In this document: positions 52,577-63,440 of the stretch, in pieces | Layout: each line of letters begins with the position of its first letter | Numbering within the stretch: position 1 is the stretch's first letter | Assembly (NCBI GenBank): GCA_949126835.1 | Contig: OX421495.1 | Span: 995,001-1,059,000, forward strand | Origin: Anisus vortex | Taxonomy: Eukaryota; Mollusca; Gastropoda; Planorbidae | DNA: 64,000 nucleotides | Direction of reading: 5' to 3' | The notes under the pieces: model-generated | Told to the model about the DNA's origin: nothing | What the model saw: the letters and a program-made list of their open reading frames with translations, nothing else | Databases searched by the model: none | Translations under genes and position numbers: made by a program

Positions 52577-53965
52577 TTTATCCTGTTGGTAGGATAGCAT
52601 ATAGAGTGTAACGTAATTTGGTGTTTGCTAACCTGTGGTAAGTTAACGCCGGCAGGCTGAAAGAAAACAAAAGTTAAATGGTTTAAATTTAAACACTCGC
52701 AGTTAGGATTGGGGTTAACAAGAGAACTGGGATTCTTATCAATGAAATGGCAAATTATGGGATGGCGGAGAGACAGAAATAAGTTAGGGAGCTACAGGTT
52801 CATCATTCCACCAATTTCCGTCCAAAGTCAAGGGCAGTCACTGAGGGTGCACTGGGTTACAAATTAGCAGCAGAAGATATTTAACACTTTGACTTACTTG
52901 CATGCCGCCACTGGAAACATTTTCATTCTTGTCTATGTCCGACGTTCAAATTAGTCTCTATTTAGACTGTTTTACTATATACTGACAAATACAAATGGCT
53001 GACTCGGTGAAATCTTTAGCTGATAAATTTATTTTCACTTTAAAAGTCCTCACTCTTTGGAGAGAGAAAAAAAAGACTTTTTTTTGTTGAGCATAATTTT
53101 TTGTTAACAGGGCAAAAAGATGTTGTCATTTATTTAATGTCACTGCCCTATGTAAAGAGATGTTTATTATATATGCATATATACCATATTTATATAGGTA
53201 TAATAATTATAGTGTATTTATTTTTGTGAAAATTAAACACATTTTTTTTTTGGTTTGATTTATGACTTTGGAAAGTTTAAAAGCCTAGTTTGTTTAAAGA
53301 AAAAAAATTGTTTGTCATGAGACCATTGCTTTCTTTTTTTGTAATGCTCTCAACAATTGCTAACTTGAAATGCTGAATATGATTAATATATTCTCATTGT
53401 TTTTTTTTTTCTTACCGTTACCGTACATGCTTTAAAAGATAAATGTTCCCTTCGTATAACAATCTCGTGCCCCTTGTCAACACAATAAAAAATTTTTTTA
53501 AGCTTTCAGGGGTGAATTACTGTTTGAACTTGGGTCGTAGTTCAATGTACAGAATATGGTTCAAGGAAAATTGTTTTACATATTTTGTTTACATTATACT
53601 TAAATTGGGTTGATGCAAAAATGACTGGAAGGGCAAATTGTTAATTTGTCATATTTTTAAATATTCAATACATTATTTTTTCCCAATAATTAGGTGCTGA
53701 TTCAATGTGGCTGGATAGTTTGATTTTTATCCCATTTGCTGGTTTTTTTTCCCATGCAGATTGCAAAAAGTCAATTATTATTTGTTCTGATAATTCCAAT
53801 CTTGTTTTATTTTATTTGAAGATTGTTTCTTTTATTATTACTTTTAAACAAAAGAGTACCATTTTTAAAAATGTAATTGCACCTTTTTTTTATGTTACTA
53901 ATTTTTTGTTCCTCCTTTGAAATGAATATATTTGTGTGTAAATAAACATTGCCCCATGCCCTACC

Positions 53966-56440
53966 ATTCCTGATTGAAGTTGCTGTGAAGTGTTTTGTTT
54001 TTTTAACCCTCTTTTTAAAATAATATGTATGTTTTTTTTTCTAATCTTAAATTAACCCTTTGTTTTGTCTTTGTTATGAAAAATGTTTTGATAATACTTG
54101 AGTAACATTTGAATTAATACTGCAGCAATGATGTTGAGACAGTGTTTCTGTTTATTTCACTTGGACTGGTGTAAAGGTTGAGACAGTGTTTCTGTTTATT
54201 TCACTTGGACTGGTGTAAAGGTTGAGACAGTGTTTCTGTTTATTTCACTTGGACTGGTGTAAAGGTTGAGACAGTGTTTCTGTTTATTTCAATTGGACTG
54301 GTGTAAAGGTTGAGACAGTGTTTCTGTTTATTTCACTTGGACTGGTGTAAAGGTTTTATAAGACAAACAAAAACAACTTCTGGCATTGTATTGATAATTA
54401 TCTTTTCTTTATGATATTGTTTATTTCAACAATGGCATTATGTGGCTATTTTTATTGTTTGGCTACACAACTAGCATTTTTTTTAATGATAGAGCCTGTA
54501 AATGTATGTTTCCATAATCTCTTTTTTTTTTTTTTTAAACATATAGTTATTTCCCTATTGCAATAAAATAATCTTTCCAATTATGTGGATAAAAAAAAAT
54601 AATTATTTCCCTTGATAAAAATATGTTTATGGTAGTTATCCCCCTTTTAAGGCACATATTCATAGGGCGGGTATCAAGAACATGTGGCCAGCACTGATGC
54701 CCAGTTGCTTTTTAAATGTTCACATCTGCTATCAGGTACCAATCAGAGCTTCCCAATATTAAAGAAAAGCCTTGGAAACTAACACTTATTTTTATTATTA
54801 TAATGTTAAACTGTTAAACTCTTTTTTTTGAATGACATTTCAATGAATCCCTAGGATTGTACTTGTAGCAGAAAATATTTCTACTTATTAATTAATTCAA
54901 GACAAACACAAAATCTTTAAACGATTCACATTTTTAATAATTTACTAAAGCACAATCAGCAATTTAATTGCCTGAAACATTAAGTACATTTAAACGGAAA
55001 TTGTCCAATTATGTTGCAAGGATATATTACACCAAGCCTTCCAGATAGAAACATTTGTGCAGCTCACTGATCTATATAATCCATATTAAACTTGTGTTCA
55101 CAAATTGAGGCTAGAATTTATTACACTTCACATTTAATAGTTATCGGAATAAACAATCTATAGTTAGAACAAATCAGTTGAACTCTATTTACAGGTTAGT
55201 GTGTAAGACATATAATTTTATAGATAAGTGAAAGTTTATTGATTTTGGCTTCAAGAATATAGTTTCCTGGCCCAATTGCATTCTTTGTATAGATAAGTGG
55301 TGCAGCTCCTAGCCCTTGACCCATACATAATAACAAATATCAGCATAAAATACTGAGTCAGCCAGTATTGATACCTGAACATGAGTTGGTCATCACACTG
55401 GATTGAAATATTTTTTTTGCAGCTCTGTAAAATGTGGCAGCTATTTTTTTATATATATATATTTTAATGTAATATTATAAATGTAAGTGAACAGTTTCTA
55501 GTTCAATGTCCAACTTTAAATAATGTTTCATTATTGGTTGTACCTAAAGGTTTTTTGGGGTCTTACCTACATTTTTTTAGGCTTTACCTAAAAATGTTTT
55601 TTTTTGGTTATACCAAAACAAATTTAATCATACAAATGTAGAGCAGATTTTTATAACTACAAGAGAAATATTCAATTACGATTTCTCATTTCATGTTTAT
55701 CATAATACCAATATCTTGTCACCTGCTGCAAGTGGTTTTTTGTTGTTGTTTTTTTTTATATGTTTAACATATCAGGCAATAAGATGATGAAATTGTCCAT
55801 AATATTTCTGCATTAGGCTGTGTTTGGTGTGGTGACGGCCGTGAAGATAGGAAGATAAGGTTTTTATGTGAAAGTTGAAGTAAAAAAAATCTCTGACAAT
55901 TAAAAAAAAACAGCGCTACCGGTACTGGTTAAAATATTTTGTTTTACTCAAAGTCAAAGTTTTATTTTTTATTTCTCCTTTCTCACAGTCTAAGTAAAAT
56001 GCAAAACAATAAAAATAAATTCTCTGTTTTTTTGTGTGAGCGTGTTTTTTGTGTCATTTTGTTTGTTTGGCCATTATATCAATTGCTGCGGTGCACATTG
56101 TCTAGACAGGTTGTTGTATATACATTTCAAAAATGGCTTTAATTAAATTACCAATTGCTCAATTTAAAATTAAAGAGTATATAAAAGATAATAAAGAGTT
56201 TTGAATCATTTTATTCAAGCTTTTTTTTGTGTGTGTTAATTTTAGATTTTTGTTTACTGAAAAAGAATATTATGCCCTACGTTTTTAAGTCTAATCTTGG
56301 GTTGATGATATTAGTTTTAAGAGAGACAATTTTAATTTTTCTGATAAGATGAGGTAACCCATTCCGTGCCATTCTGCCAAAATACATGTGCTCTACATCT
56401 GAAGGATGCTTGTTGTTTTTTGTATCTTCCCTTTGAAACA
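53966..56440. other. AT-rich sequence downstream of gene B
   Basis: A 44-bp minisatellite lies at 54127-54353 (five copies of GGTTGAGACAGTGTTTCTGT plus about 24 bp). A reversed SINE-1 scrap at 54655-54755. The rest is T-rich with no gene seen; a further AATAAA at about 56191. Confidence 0.5.
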
Positions 56441-56444
56441 TAAA

Positions 56445-57330
56445 TAAAGTATCCCATCAGACCAAATTGATCATAGGAACTGATGAAGCAGCGTTAGCCA
56501 GTGGTCACTGTGTACTAGGGAATGTGTACCCAGCTGCATCTAATTTCTCTTACCTAATGTCAGGTACCCAACTAATGTCAGGTACCCAACTAATGTCAGG
56601 TACCCAACTAATGTCAAATACCCAACTAATGTCAGGTACCCAACTAATGTTAAATACCCAACTAATGTCAGGTACCCAACTAATGTCAAATACCCAACTA
56701 ATGTCAGGTACCTAACTAATGTAAGGTACCCAACTAATGTCAAATACCCAACTAATGTCAGGTGCCCAACTAATGTCAAATACCCAACTAATGTCAGGTA
56801 CCCAACTAATGTCAAATACTTAACTAATGTCAAATACCCTACTAATGTCAGGTACCCAACTAATGTCAGGTACCCAACTAATGTCAGGTACCCAACTAAT
56901 CTAATGTCTGGTACCCAACTAATGTCAGGTACCCAACTAAAGTCAGGTACCCAATTAAAGTCAGGTACCCAACTAATGTCAAATACCCAACTAATGTCAG
57001 GTACCCAACTAATGTCAGGTACCCAACTAATGTCAGGTACCCAACTAATGTCAGGTACCCAACTAATGTCAGGTACCCAACTAATGTCAAATACCCAACT
57101 AATGTCAGGTACCCAACTAGTGTCAGGTACCCAACTAATGTCAGGTACCCAACTAATGTCAGGTACCCAATTAAAGTCAGGTACCCAACTAATGTCAGGT
57201 ACCCACCAGAGCTGGGTAAATTAAGGAACACCCTTGAGTCCAAGGAAAAAATTCTAGCCTTTACCAGCATTTGAAACCCAGGACCTTCGGTACGCCAGCC
57301 AAATGCGCTGCCACTCATCCATTGTGCCTT
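56445..57330 (-). mobile_element. SINE-1, reverse copy with an internal tandem expansion
   Basis: The 3' part of the SINE (CATCAGACCAAATTGATCAT) is at 56455, and the 5' part (CAGAGCTGGGTAAATTAAGG, GACCTTCGGTACGCCAGCCA, AATGCGCTGCCACTCATCC) at 57209-57320. Between them the family block ACTAATGTCAGGTACCCA has been amplified about 38 times. Confidence 0.88.
56565..57212. repeat. 17-bp minisatellite inside SINE-1, about 38 copies
   Basis: Unit CTAATGTCAGGTACCCAA, with GTCAAATACCCAA variants. The same words occur singly in other SINE-1 copies (e.g. AAAGTCAGGTACCCATCAG at 25415). Confidence 0.95.
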
Positions 57331-57339
57331 CACTTCTCC

Positions 57340-57866
57340 TTTCAGGGTCTTTCTCCAGGGAAGCCCAGCCATCTACATATTCACTTCAGGGTCTTTCTCC
57401 AGGGAAGCCCAGCCATCTACATATTCACTTCAGGGTCTTTCTCCAGGGAAGCCCAGCCATCTACATATTCACTTCAGGGTCTTTCTCCAGGGAAGCCCAG
57501 GCATCTACATATTCACTTCAGGGTCTTTCTCCAGGGAAGCCCAGGCATCTACATATTCACTTCAGGGTCTTTCTCCAGGGAAGCCCAGGCATCTACATAT
57601 TCACTTCAGGGTCTTTCTCCAGGGAAGCCCAGGCATCTACATATTCACTTCAGGGTCTTTCTCCAGGGAAGCCCAGGCATCTACATATTCACTTCAGGGT
57701 CTTTCTCCAGGGAAGCCCAGGCATCTACATATTCACTTCAGGGTCTTTCTCCAGGGAAGCCCAGGCATCTACATATTCACTTCAGGGTCTTTCTCCAGGG
57801 AAGCCCAGGCATCTACATATTCACTTCAGGGTCTTTCTCCAGGGAAGCCCAGCCATCTACATATTC
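57340..57866 (+). repeat. 44-bp minisatellite, 12 copies
   Basis: Unit TTCAGGGTCTTTCTCCAGGG plus AAGCCCAGGCATCTACATAT plus TCAC. Nearly identical copies: central ones have AGGC, outer ones AGCC. No stop occurs in the forward frames, giving long artefactual ORFs. Confidence 0.96.
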
Positions 57867-57944
57867 TTTGTTTTATATTGTCTATGATACTGATTTATTC
57901 CTGTCTTCATTTCAATATTAGAGATGTCTACCCCCCCCCCCCCC

Positions 57945-59085
57945 CCTCCCCCAATGGACCTATGGAATGCAATGACTAAAACTGCAAAGTACTTGGGAGT
58001 TATAATCAATTATAAATTATCAAAAAATCCACATATATTGATAAAGTAATGGAAAAATATCAAACAAAACATTGGGATTCATAAAAAGGAAGTTCTACAA
58101 CAGTAACAAAAACATAACAATTTAATTAATTCGACCTAGCGCTGTTAAGCATGTTCTTAATTGCCCGAACTAGTTTCGGTCGAATCAGGTATCGTTCAAT
58201 TCGCAAGAGCTACTGTTTGCTCTTAAATGGGCTCGTGCACTTTCGCCGACATTAGGGCGAGCTCGGAAGCTCTGCGACTATTTTTATAGTCCCGTTGGGG
58301 TGAGTTCCGCAGGCATGGAACATTTTCCCATGCATCTATGAATATTACTAGACTGTCTTCTGACTGTCTTGTAAGACGCCATTTTTTTTCATTAAGACTA
58401 GGCAATTTTGGTGCCTTTTCGCATAATGAACGTGATCAATTCAGCCAATCAATACGCGGCTTCGTCAACATGTCGACGAAGCAATCGTTCGCCCGAATTT
58501 GGTTCGCCGATACCCCCCGAGATGTCGTTCGTCGAGCAATAGATCGCCCTGTTAAGCGCGAAAACGACGAAAGGCGAGCAATTTACGAAGCGAACCCTTG
58601 CTCGGGCTGTTCGGCGAAGTACAATTCGGGCAATTAAGAACATGCTAAGATTCGTTGCTAGCAAATATTCCTGACAACATGAACACCAATAGTTAAATTA
58701 CTAAACCTAGAAACACTAGAGGACAGAAGGTCAAAGAGTAAGGTTGTAATAATACATAAGACATTAAACTCTAACTTAAAAATACCACCCCCCTCTCCCA
58801 CACACACAAACACAATCTTGTCCAATCCTCAGATATACTTAAGGATAAAATAGCTTTTCTCATCCCATATGCAAGAACAATTTTTATGTAATATAAGTAG
58901 GCCTACTCTTTCTTCCAGAGTGGTATCCGAACATGAAATGGGTTGCATGAACAAACCAGGAAAACCAGTAACTTAATATCTTTTAAAACACGCGAATGCG
59001 AGACTGGAATCCAACCACGAATAATATTGTATGAAAAATCATCTGAATAACAGGAGAGTCTGTAAGATATAAGATAAAAATGAGA
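57945..59085 (+). mobile_element. LINE-B copy interrupted by a MITE
   Basis: 57970-58146 translates in part as TAKYLGVIINYKLSKNPH, a non-LTR RT C-terminal motif. Sequence resumes at 58649 and runs through AAACACTAGAGGACAGAAGG, TCTCATCCCATATGCAAGAA to the tail AGAGTCTGTAAGATATAAGA near 59065. Frames are broken. Confidence 0.78.
58149..58645. mobile_element. 497-bp MITE with TAA target duplication
   Basis: Perfect inverted termini of about 21 bp starting GCATGTTCTTAATTGCCCGA. TAA is present on both sides (58146-58148, 58646-58648). A 3-bp TAA duplication is typical of PIF/Harbinger elements. The interior is CpG-rich with no transposase; short ORFs there are not credible. Confidence 0.88.
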
Positions 59086-59139
59086 AAAAAAGGAGTTTTG
59101 TAACTTGAAGAAAAGTTTATGAACCTAAAAAATACATAG

Positions 59140-59212
59140 ACTACTCGCCATAGACTACTCGCCATAGACTACTCGCCATAGACTACTCGCCATAGACTAC
59201 TCGCCATAGAGA
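59140..59212 (+). repeat. 14-bp minisatellite, 5 copies
   Basis: Unit CATAGACTACTCGC. Confidence 0.92.
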
Positions 59213-60400
59213 GAACTGGCAAAGATTTCTATTCTTGGATAGCAACACTCAATGCTGAGATAGACTTTATTTTCTGGCCCTGTTGTAACCATTGAACTGT
59301 TGGCAAATTATGTTAACCATCACTATTTTATACATTCATAATTATATGCCGACAGATGTTTTTTATTTAACATAGTAAATTTAGTGACTGCTCAAAGCAA
59401 TGAAATTGTTGGTTGCTATTGTCTCTAGACCTTAAGGCATCGAGATGGGTACAGCAGGTAGACAGAAACGGTGCAATAAAAATGAAGGTGCTTCACTCAC
59501 TATAAATCGGATTTACTTGTTGAGTCTCATACATGCCCCCCCCCCCCCCCCCCCAGTCTAAAGGTTACATGATTTCTAATTAAAATTTTCACAAATTCCA
59601 TGTAGGCCTAGCCTACTGTAACAACTTAGGCCTATATTTATCCCATGTAGGCCTAAGGTAACAACTTAGCCTATACGTTATAAGTTATAAGCACCAAATC
59701 TACGTTTGGATTTAGATATTAGACTCACAACCATGGTGTTACTTATTACTTATTATCTTATCTTCTATAATCGTATATGCTAGAGACGCTCCTTCTATAA
59801 AGTAGATTATTGCGTCCTATAATTATAAAGTGCCTATGCCTAGCTTTTATAAATGTTATAAATCGGAGCAGATATTACAAGTGTAACAAAGTCAACAAGG
59901 GTCGTTTTTGTTTTTTGTATCCAAAAGTAAGTCAACATCAAATGCGGGGGGTCAAGGCCGAGGCTATTTCATCTAGCCTGCATTTTATCCGCACGGCAGC
60001 CGCGCAGTGCATTTAGCCTGATTGCTAAGTAGCCTGCGCCGTGTGAGTGCACATTGTGTTAATGGGTGCGTCACCCATTGAGCTAATCCACCCAGTGACC
60101 GGGTTATTTAAAAATGAAATTATATTTCACTATGATAATAATCATTACCTACAATATTGGATAGGAAAACATAATCAAGTTAATCTCACATTTACCCTTC
60201 GTAAATAATCAACTTTTGCGTGCCCCAATTCCTCCGCTTCTCCCCCTGCTACCCACCTTTGCAGCAACCACCTTTTTTTTATTATCCTCACCCCCACCCC
60301 CTTTACCCGTATATTTTTTTTAATTCTTTCCCCAAGTTTTTCTCCCCTTTCAGCGACAATTGTCAAGCGGCATGCTAAACCTGCAACAATCAATAGCTGA
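59213..60400. other. Intergenic
   Basis: Reversed LINE-B tail at about 59780-59820 (GAGACGCTCCTTCTATAAAG), three TAGGCCTA palindromes (59604-59650), a C16 run (59538), and a short palindrome AATGGGT/ACCCATT at about 60060. No gene seen. Confidence 0.45.
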
Positions 60401-60410
60401 CGGCTTGTTC

Positions 60411-60660
60411 GGCCAATGAAAACGCGAGATTCACTGGTACAGTCGTCAGCATCGAATATATCCTTGCCGCCATTGCTCTGCTGAGGCCGACCATGACCCA
60501 GATATCGATCGCGCGACGTAATATATCCAAGTGACCAATAGGGTCCAAGCGATGTGACAGCAGCGCGTGCTGGCAGCCCGGAAGCTGCTTGCTGCGGGGC
60601 GGGAGAGAGAGCGAGCGTAATACGGAGGTGCTTCGCCTTCTAATAACTGTAGATAAATAA
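60411..60660 (+). promoter_or_regulatory. Promoter-like CpG-rich island
   Basis: CCAAT boxes GGCCAATGA (60411) and GACCAATAGGG (60533), a GC box GGGGCGGG (60596-60603) and a YY1-like GCCGCCATTG (60467), with high CpG in otherwise AT-rich DNA. No exon was recognised downstream within the window; a gene start extending past the end is possible. Confidence 0.4.
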
Positions 60661-61141
60661 TTACTTTGAAGGAATTCTTTTTTTAATTACTAAAAGTAAC
60701 ATTTTTTTTTCTTATATAAAGAATAATGTCTAATATGTCATGAAAGTAACAATAATCTGTAGGCCTACCGTTATTAGAGAGGGACGGGCGCCAAACTTTC
60801 TGTGACTTTCCTTAACCTCGGCATACGTTAGCATACTAACAAATGAAAACTAACAATTGAAATGGGCGCCAATTTCGATCCCCGCCCCAGGCGCCTTTTC
60901 CCCTAGCTACGCCACTGAAAATAATACAGCTTACAAATGGCTGAACTGACGAATGCCACAAAATATAATTCTTGAAAGTCAGCAACAGATTGTTACGTAA
61001 TCGCGGGTATTCTCTTGTCTGTCTTGGATCATGTTCACTATACTAATAGTACTAATACATTCAAGCCACTCGATGCATGTTCAAAGCAATATGGCCTACT
61101 AGAAAACTATTCAAAGAATATTTTTTTTAAATACACGCTTT

Positions 61142-61266
61142 CCAACGGGCACACCACGTCGTATCGAAAAGGCAAATACGCAAAAACCACGAAAATACGC
61201 GAAAACCACGAAAACACGTGAAAACCACGTTTTTCCCCCTTCAATACGACGTGGTGTGCCCGTTGG
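61142..61266. mobile_element. 125-bp foldback element
   Basis: Long inverted termini starting CCAACGGGCACACCACGTCG, mirrored at 61244-61266. The interior is made of AAAACCACGAAAA-type repeats (AAAACCACG, AAATACGC, CACGTG). A related shorter element lies at 62088-62143. Confidence 0.82.
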
Positions 61267-61511
61267 GTTAGGCATAGAACAAGGACCTACTTTTGCTGGT
61301 ATAAAGTTACATTTAGACTCACGATGTTTTATTTAAAACACTATAAATAAAATATACATTCAAATATAATCAACACGTCGTCGTGTAAAGTTTTATTTTT
61401 TAAATCTTATACCGTATACAGTAAGCACTGAATAAGACATTGAGGGCATCAATCTTAGGGCATCAGGGCAGAGATGGGTAGGGTGGGCACGGACCTTTTC
61501 CGTAGAAGCAA

Positions 61512-61592
61512 TTCCAGTAACACTGTCAAAACCAGTAACACTGTCAAAACCAGTAACACTGTCAAAACCAGTAACACTGTCAAAACCAGTAA
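61512..61592 (+). repeat. 18-bp minisatellite, 4.5 copies
   Basis: Unit CCAGTAACACTGTCAAAA, ending against a LINE-B tail fragment. Confidence 0.92.
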
Positions 61593-61599
61593 CCTAACA

Positions 61600-62110
61600 T
61601 CATTTGAAACATTAATAAAAATGCAAGGCTAGATTCGGACCACGGGTGAACGTAGGACGCAATAATCTTCTTTATGGAAGGAGCGTCTGTAATATATAAT
61701 ATAAGAAAATTCGTTATTATTCATCACTCCAAATATGGCGCATTTCTACAAATGGTGGCAGCTGAGCCAGATTCCGGAAAAACGGAACACGATGCATTAA
61801 AAATAAAAATGCCCTTCTACCATAAAGAAGGGCAAAGAGTAAAGTAGTAATAATACATATATATGGCATTAGATTCTAATTTGGAAATACAACCCAATAA
61901 CAACCCAATATCAACCTGTTGCAATGCTCAGATAAACATAAAGACAAAAGCACTTTCTTATCCCATATGCGAGAACAAATATATATAAGTATTATTTCTT
62001 CCCGAGTGGCACCCGATCATGGAATGGATTGCCTGAACCAACTAGGAAAACCAGTAACTTAACAACATCATCAAACAACAACATCCAAGTTGCCATACCA
62101 CGTCGTATCG
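61600..62110 (+). mobile_element. Two LINE-B 3'-end fragments in tandem
   Basis: First piece 61600-61710 ends in GGACGCAATAATCTTCTTTA and GGAGCGTCTGTAATATATAA. The second, 61830-62080, holds TTCTTATCCCATATGCGAGA and CGAGTGGCACCCGATCATGG; the foldback element at 62088 follows it. A reversed tail lies at 62310-62480. Confidence 0.75.
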
Positions 62111-62761
62111 AGGGGGAAAACACGTGGAAACCACGTGGCAACTGGGAACAAAATCTAACTGTATGTTTAGCTTTTATTGAAATCAATAATAAGTATTTTA
62201 TAGTTCATTAGTATTTGTTAGAAATATTGTCCATTGATTAAATAGATAATACATTGGGGAGAGGCACCAAAAAATGTTTTTACTGCCCGGGGCCTGTCAT
62301 CGTCTTAATTTCATACGTTCCTTCGGTACAGATAATTATTGCGGCCTACGTTAGCGGTTGGTTTGAGTCTCGTCTTGCATTTCGATTATGTTCTTGGTTT
62401 TTAAAATGAATGTTTTAGACTAGTCGTTAGTTTTCCTGGTTTAATAAGCCCGGATGTCATTCGAGAAAGAAATAAAATTCGCAGGCATTTTTGTTGCATA
62501 TGGAATTTAAAAAAAACAACATGTTTTCATCCTTATTTTGTCCGTAGTATTGCAATACAAGAATAAATAGTTGCTTAGCAATTTTAATAATTTTATGCTT
62601 AGTTCGGCAATTATAATTAGCTACTACTAGTTTTATTAAACAGGCATGCTTTAAAAAATATTCATTAAAAGTCTGTTGCCAGAATTGTTCCACTATCCAT
62701 TTCATTTCTAAATGAGTAGGCCTATCTATTGTCAAATTGGCGCCTTTTTAACAAATAGACC

Positions 62762-62945
62762 ATTTCGAATCCTGGTATAAGGCTAGGATTTATTCCCACG
62801 GTCTGGAATTTTTCCAGCTCTGATGGGTAGGCTACCTGACATGAGTTGGGGGGAAAAGTAAAGGCGGCTGGGCATTGTGCTGGCCACAGAATCTCCTAAT
62901 GCGCAGTGGCCACGGAAAACTGGTGAACGCTACATCGCTTTAAGG
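62762..62945 (+). mobile_element. SINE-1, 5'-truncated forward copy
   Basis: TTTCGAATCCTGGTATAAGG (B-box remnant), GGATTTATTCCCACGGTCTG, GCTGGGCATTGTGCTGGCCA, GAAAACTGGTGAACGCTACA. Confidence 0.82.
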
Positions 62946-62984
62946 ACAGAGACGCCACTAAATGGACAGATACACCGCTAAAAT

Positions 62985-63440
62985 TACAAATTACATCTTT
63001 TATATAGGCCTAGCGCTATTCATTAAAAAAATGTCGTCGAATACGCTACATTTACACTATGTTAATGAAATAAATCCAAAAAGTGTGTTTTTAATTTTGT
63101 TTTAAAAATGTCTATATTGTCAGCTTGTTTAATTGTGTTTGGAAGTTCAGTCCACCACAGAGGTGCTATGACGCTTGGTACCTTGAGCTGTAGATGGATT
63201 TTGTTTGAATGCAGTACTGTTCTCTCTGATATATGTAGCTCGACCATGAATCGGATGTACTGGGATGACAGACCATGAAGGCGTTTATAGAGCATTGTCA
63301 GAACTTTGAATTTTATCCTAAGTGTTATAGGTAGCCAGTGCGATTTATTTTAATGCGTTTTATTCATTGTTCAAAACAATTTTTGCAGCCATGTTTTGGA
63401 CTCTTTGTAGTTTTTTCAAATCACACTCTGGCAGTCCAAT
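62985..63440 (-). pseudogene. LINE 3'-end remnant (LINE-E)
   Basis: The minus frame 63295-63062 reads MLYKRLHGLSSQYIRF, ERTVLHSNKIHLQLKVP and ELPNTIKQADNIDIFKTKLK before a stop, a typical non-LTR RT C-terminus. Flanked by similar sequences GGACAGAGACGCCACTAAAT (62943) and ACAGAGACGTCACTAAATGA (63447). Confidence 0.7.

Larger units (their letters stand above)
49799..53965 (+). other. Probable gene B 3' UTR (about 4.1 kb)
   Basis: AT- and T-rich sequence after the stop, with a reverse SINE-1 at 50045-50255, a reverse SINE-2 at 51068-51205 and a SINE-1 remnant at 51483-51625. An (AT)n microsatellite lies at 52542-52575. A poly(A) signal at 53941-53946 is followed about 45 bp later by a TGTTTTGTTTTTTT tract, a good cleavage context. 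Shorter forms are possible. Confidence 0.45.

Noticed and set aside
56467..57372. Repetitive ORFs (SGTQLM and GYLTLV repeats)
   Set aside because: These are translations of the SINE-internal 17-bp array on both strands.
57271..57921. 216- and 194-codon ORFs as a repetitive protein gene
   Set aside because: They are different frames of one 44-bp minisatellite with no start context or splice support.
58338..58664. ORFs inside the 497-bp MITE as a transposase remnant
   Set aside because: No transposase motif; they follow from CpG-rich sequence and overlap on both strands.
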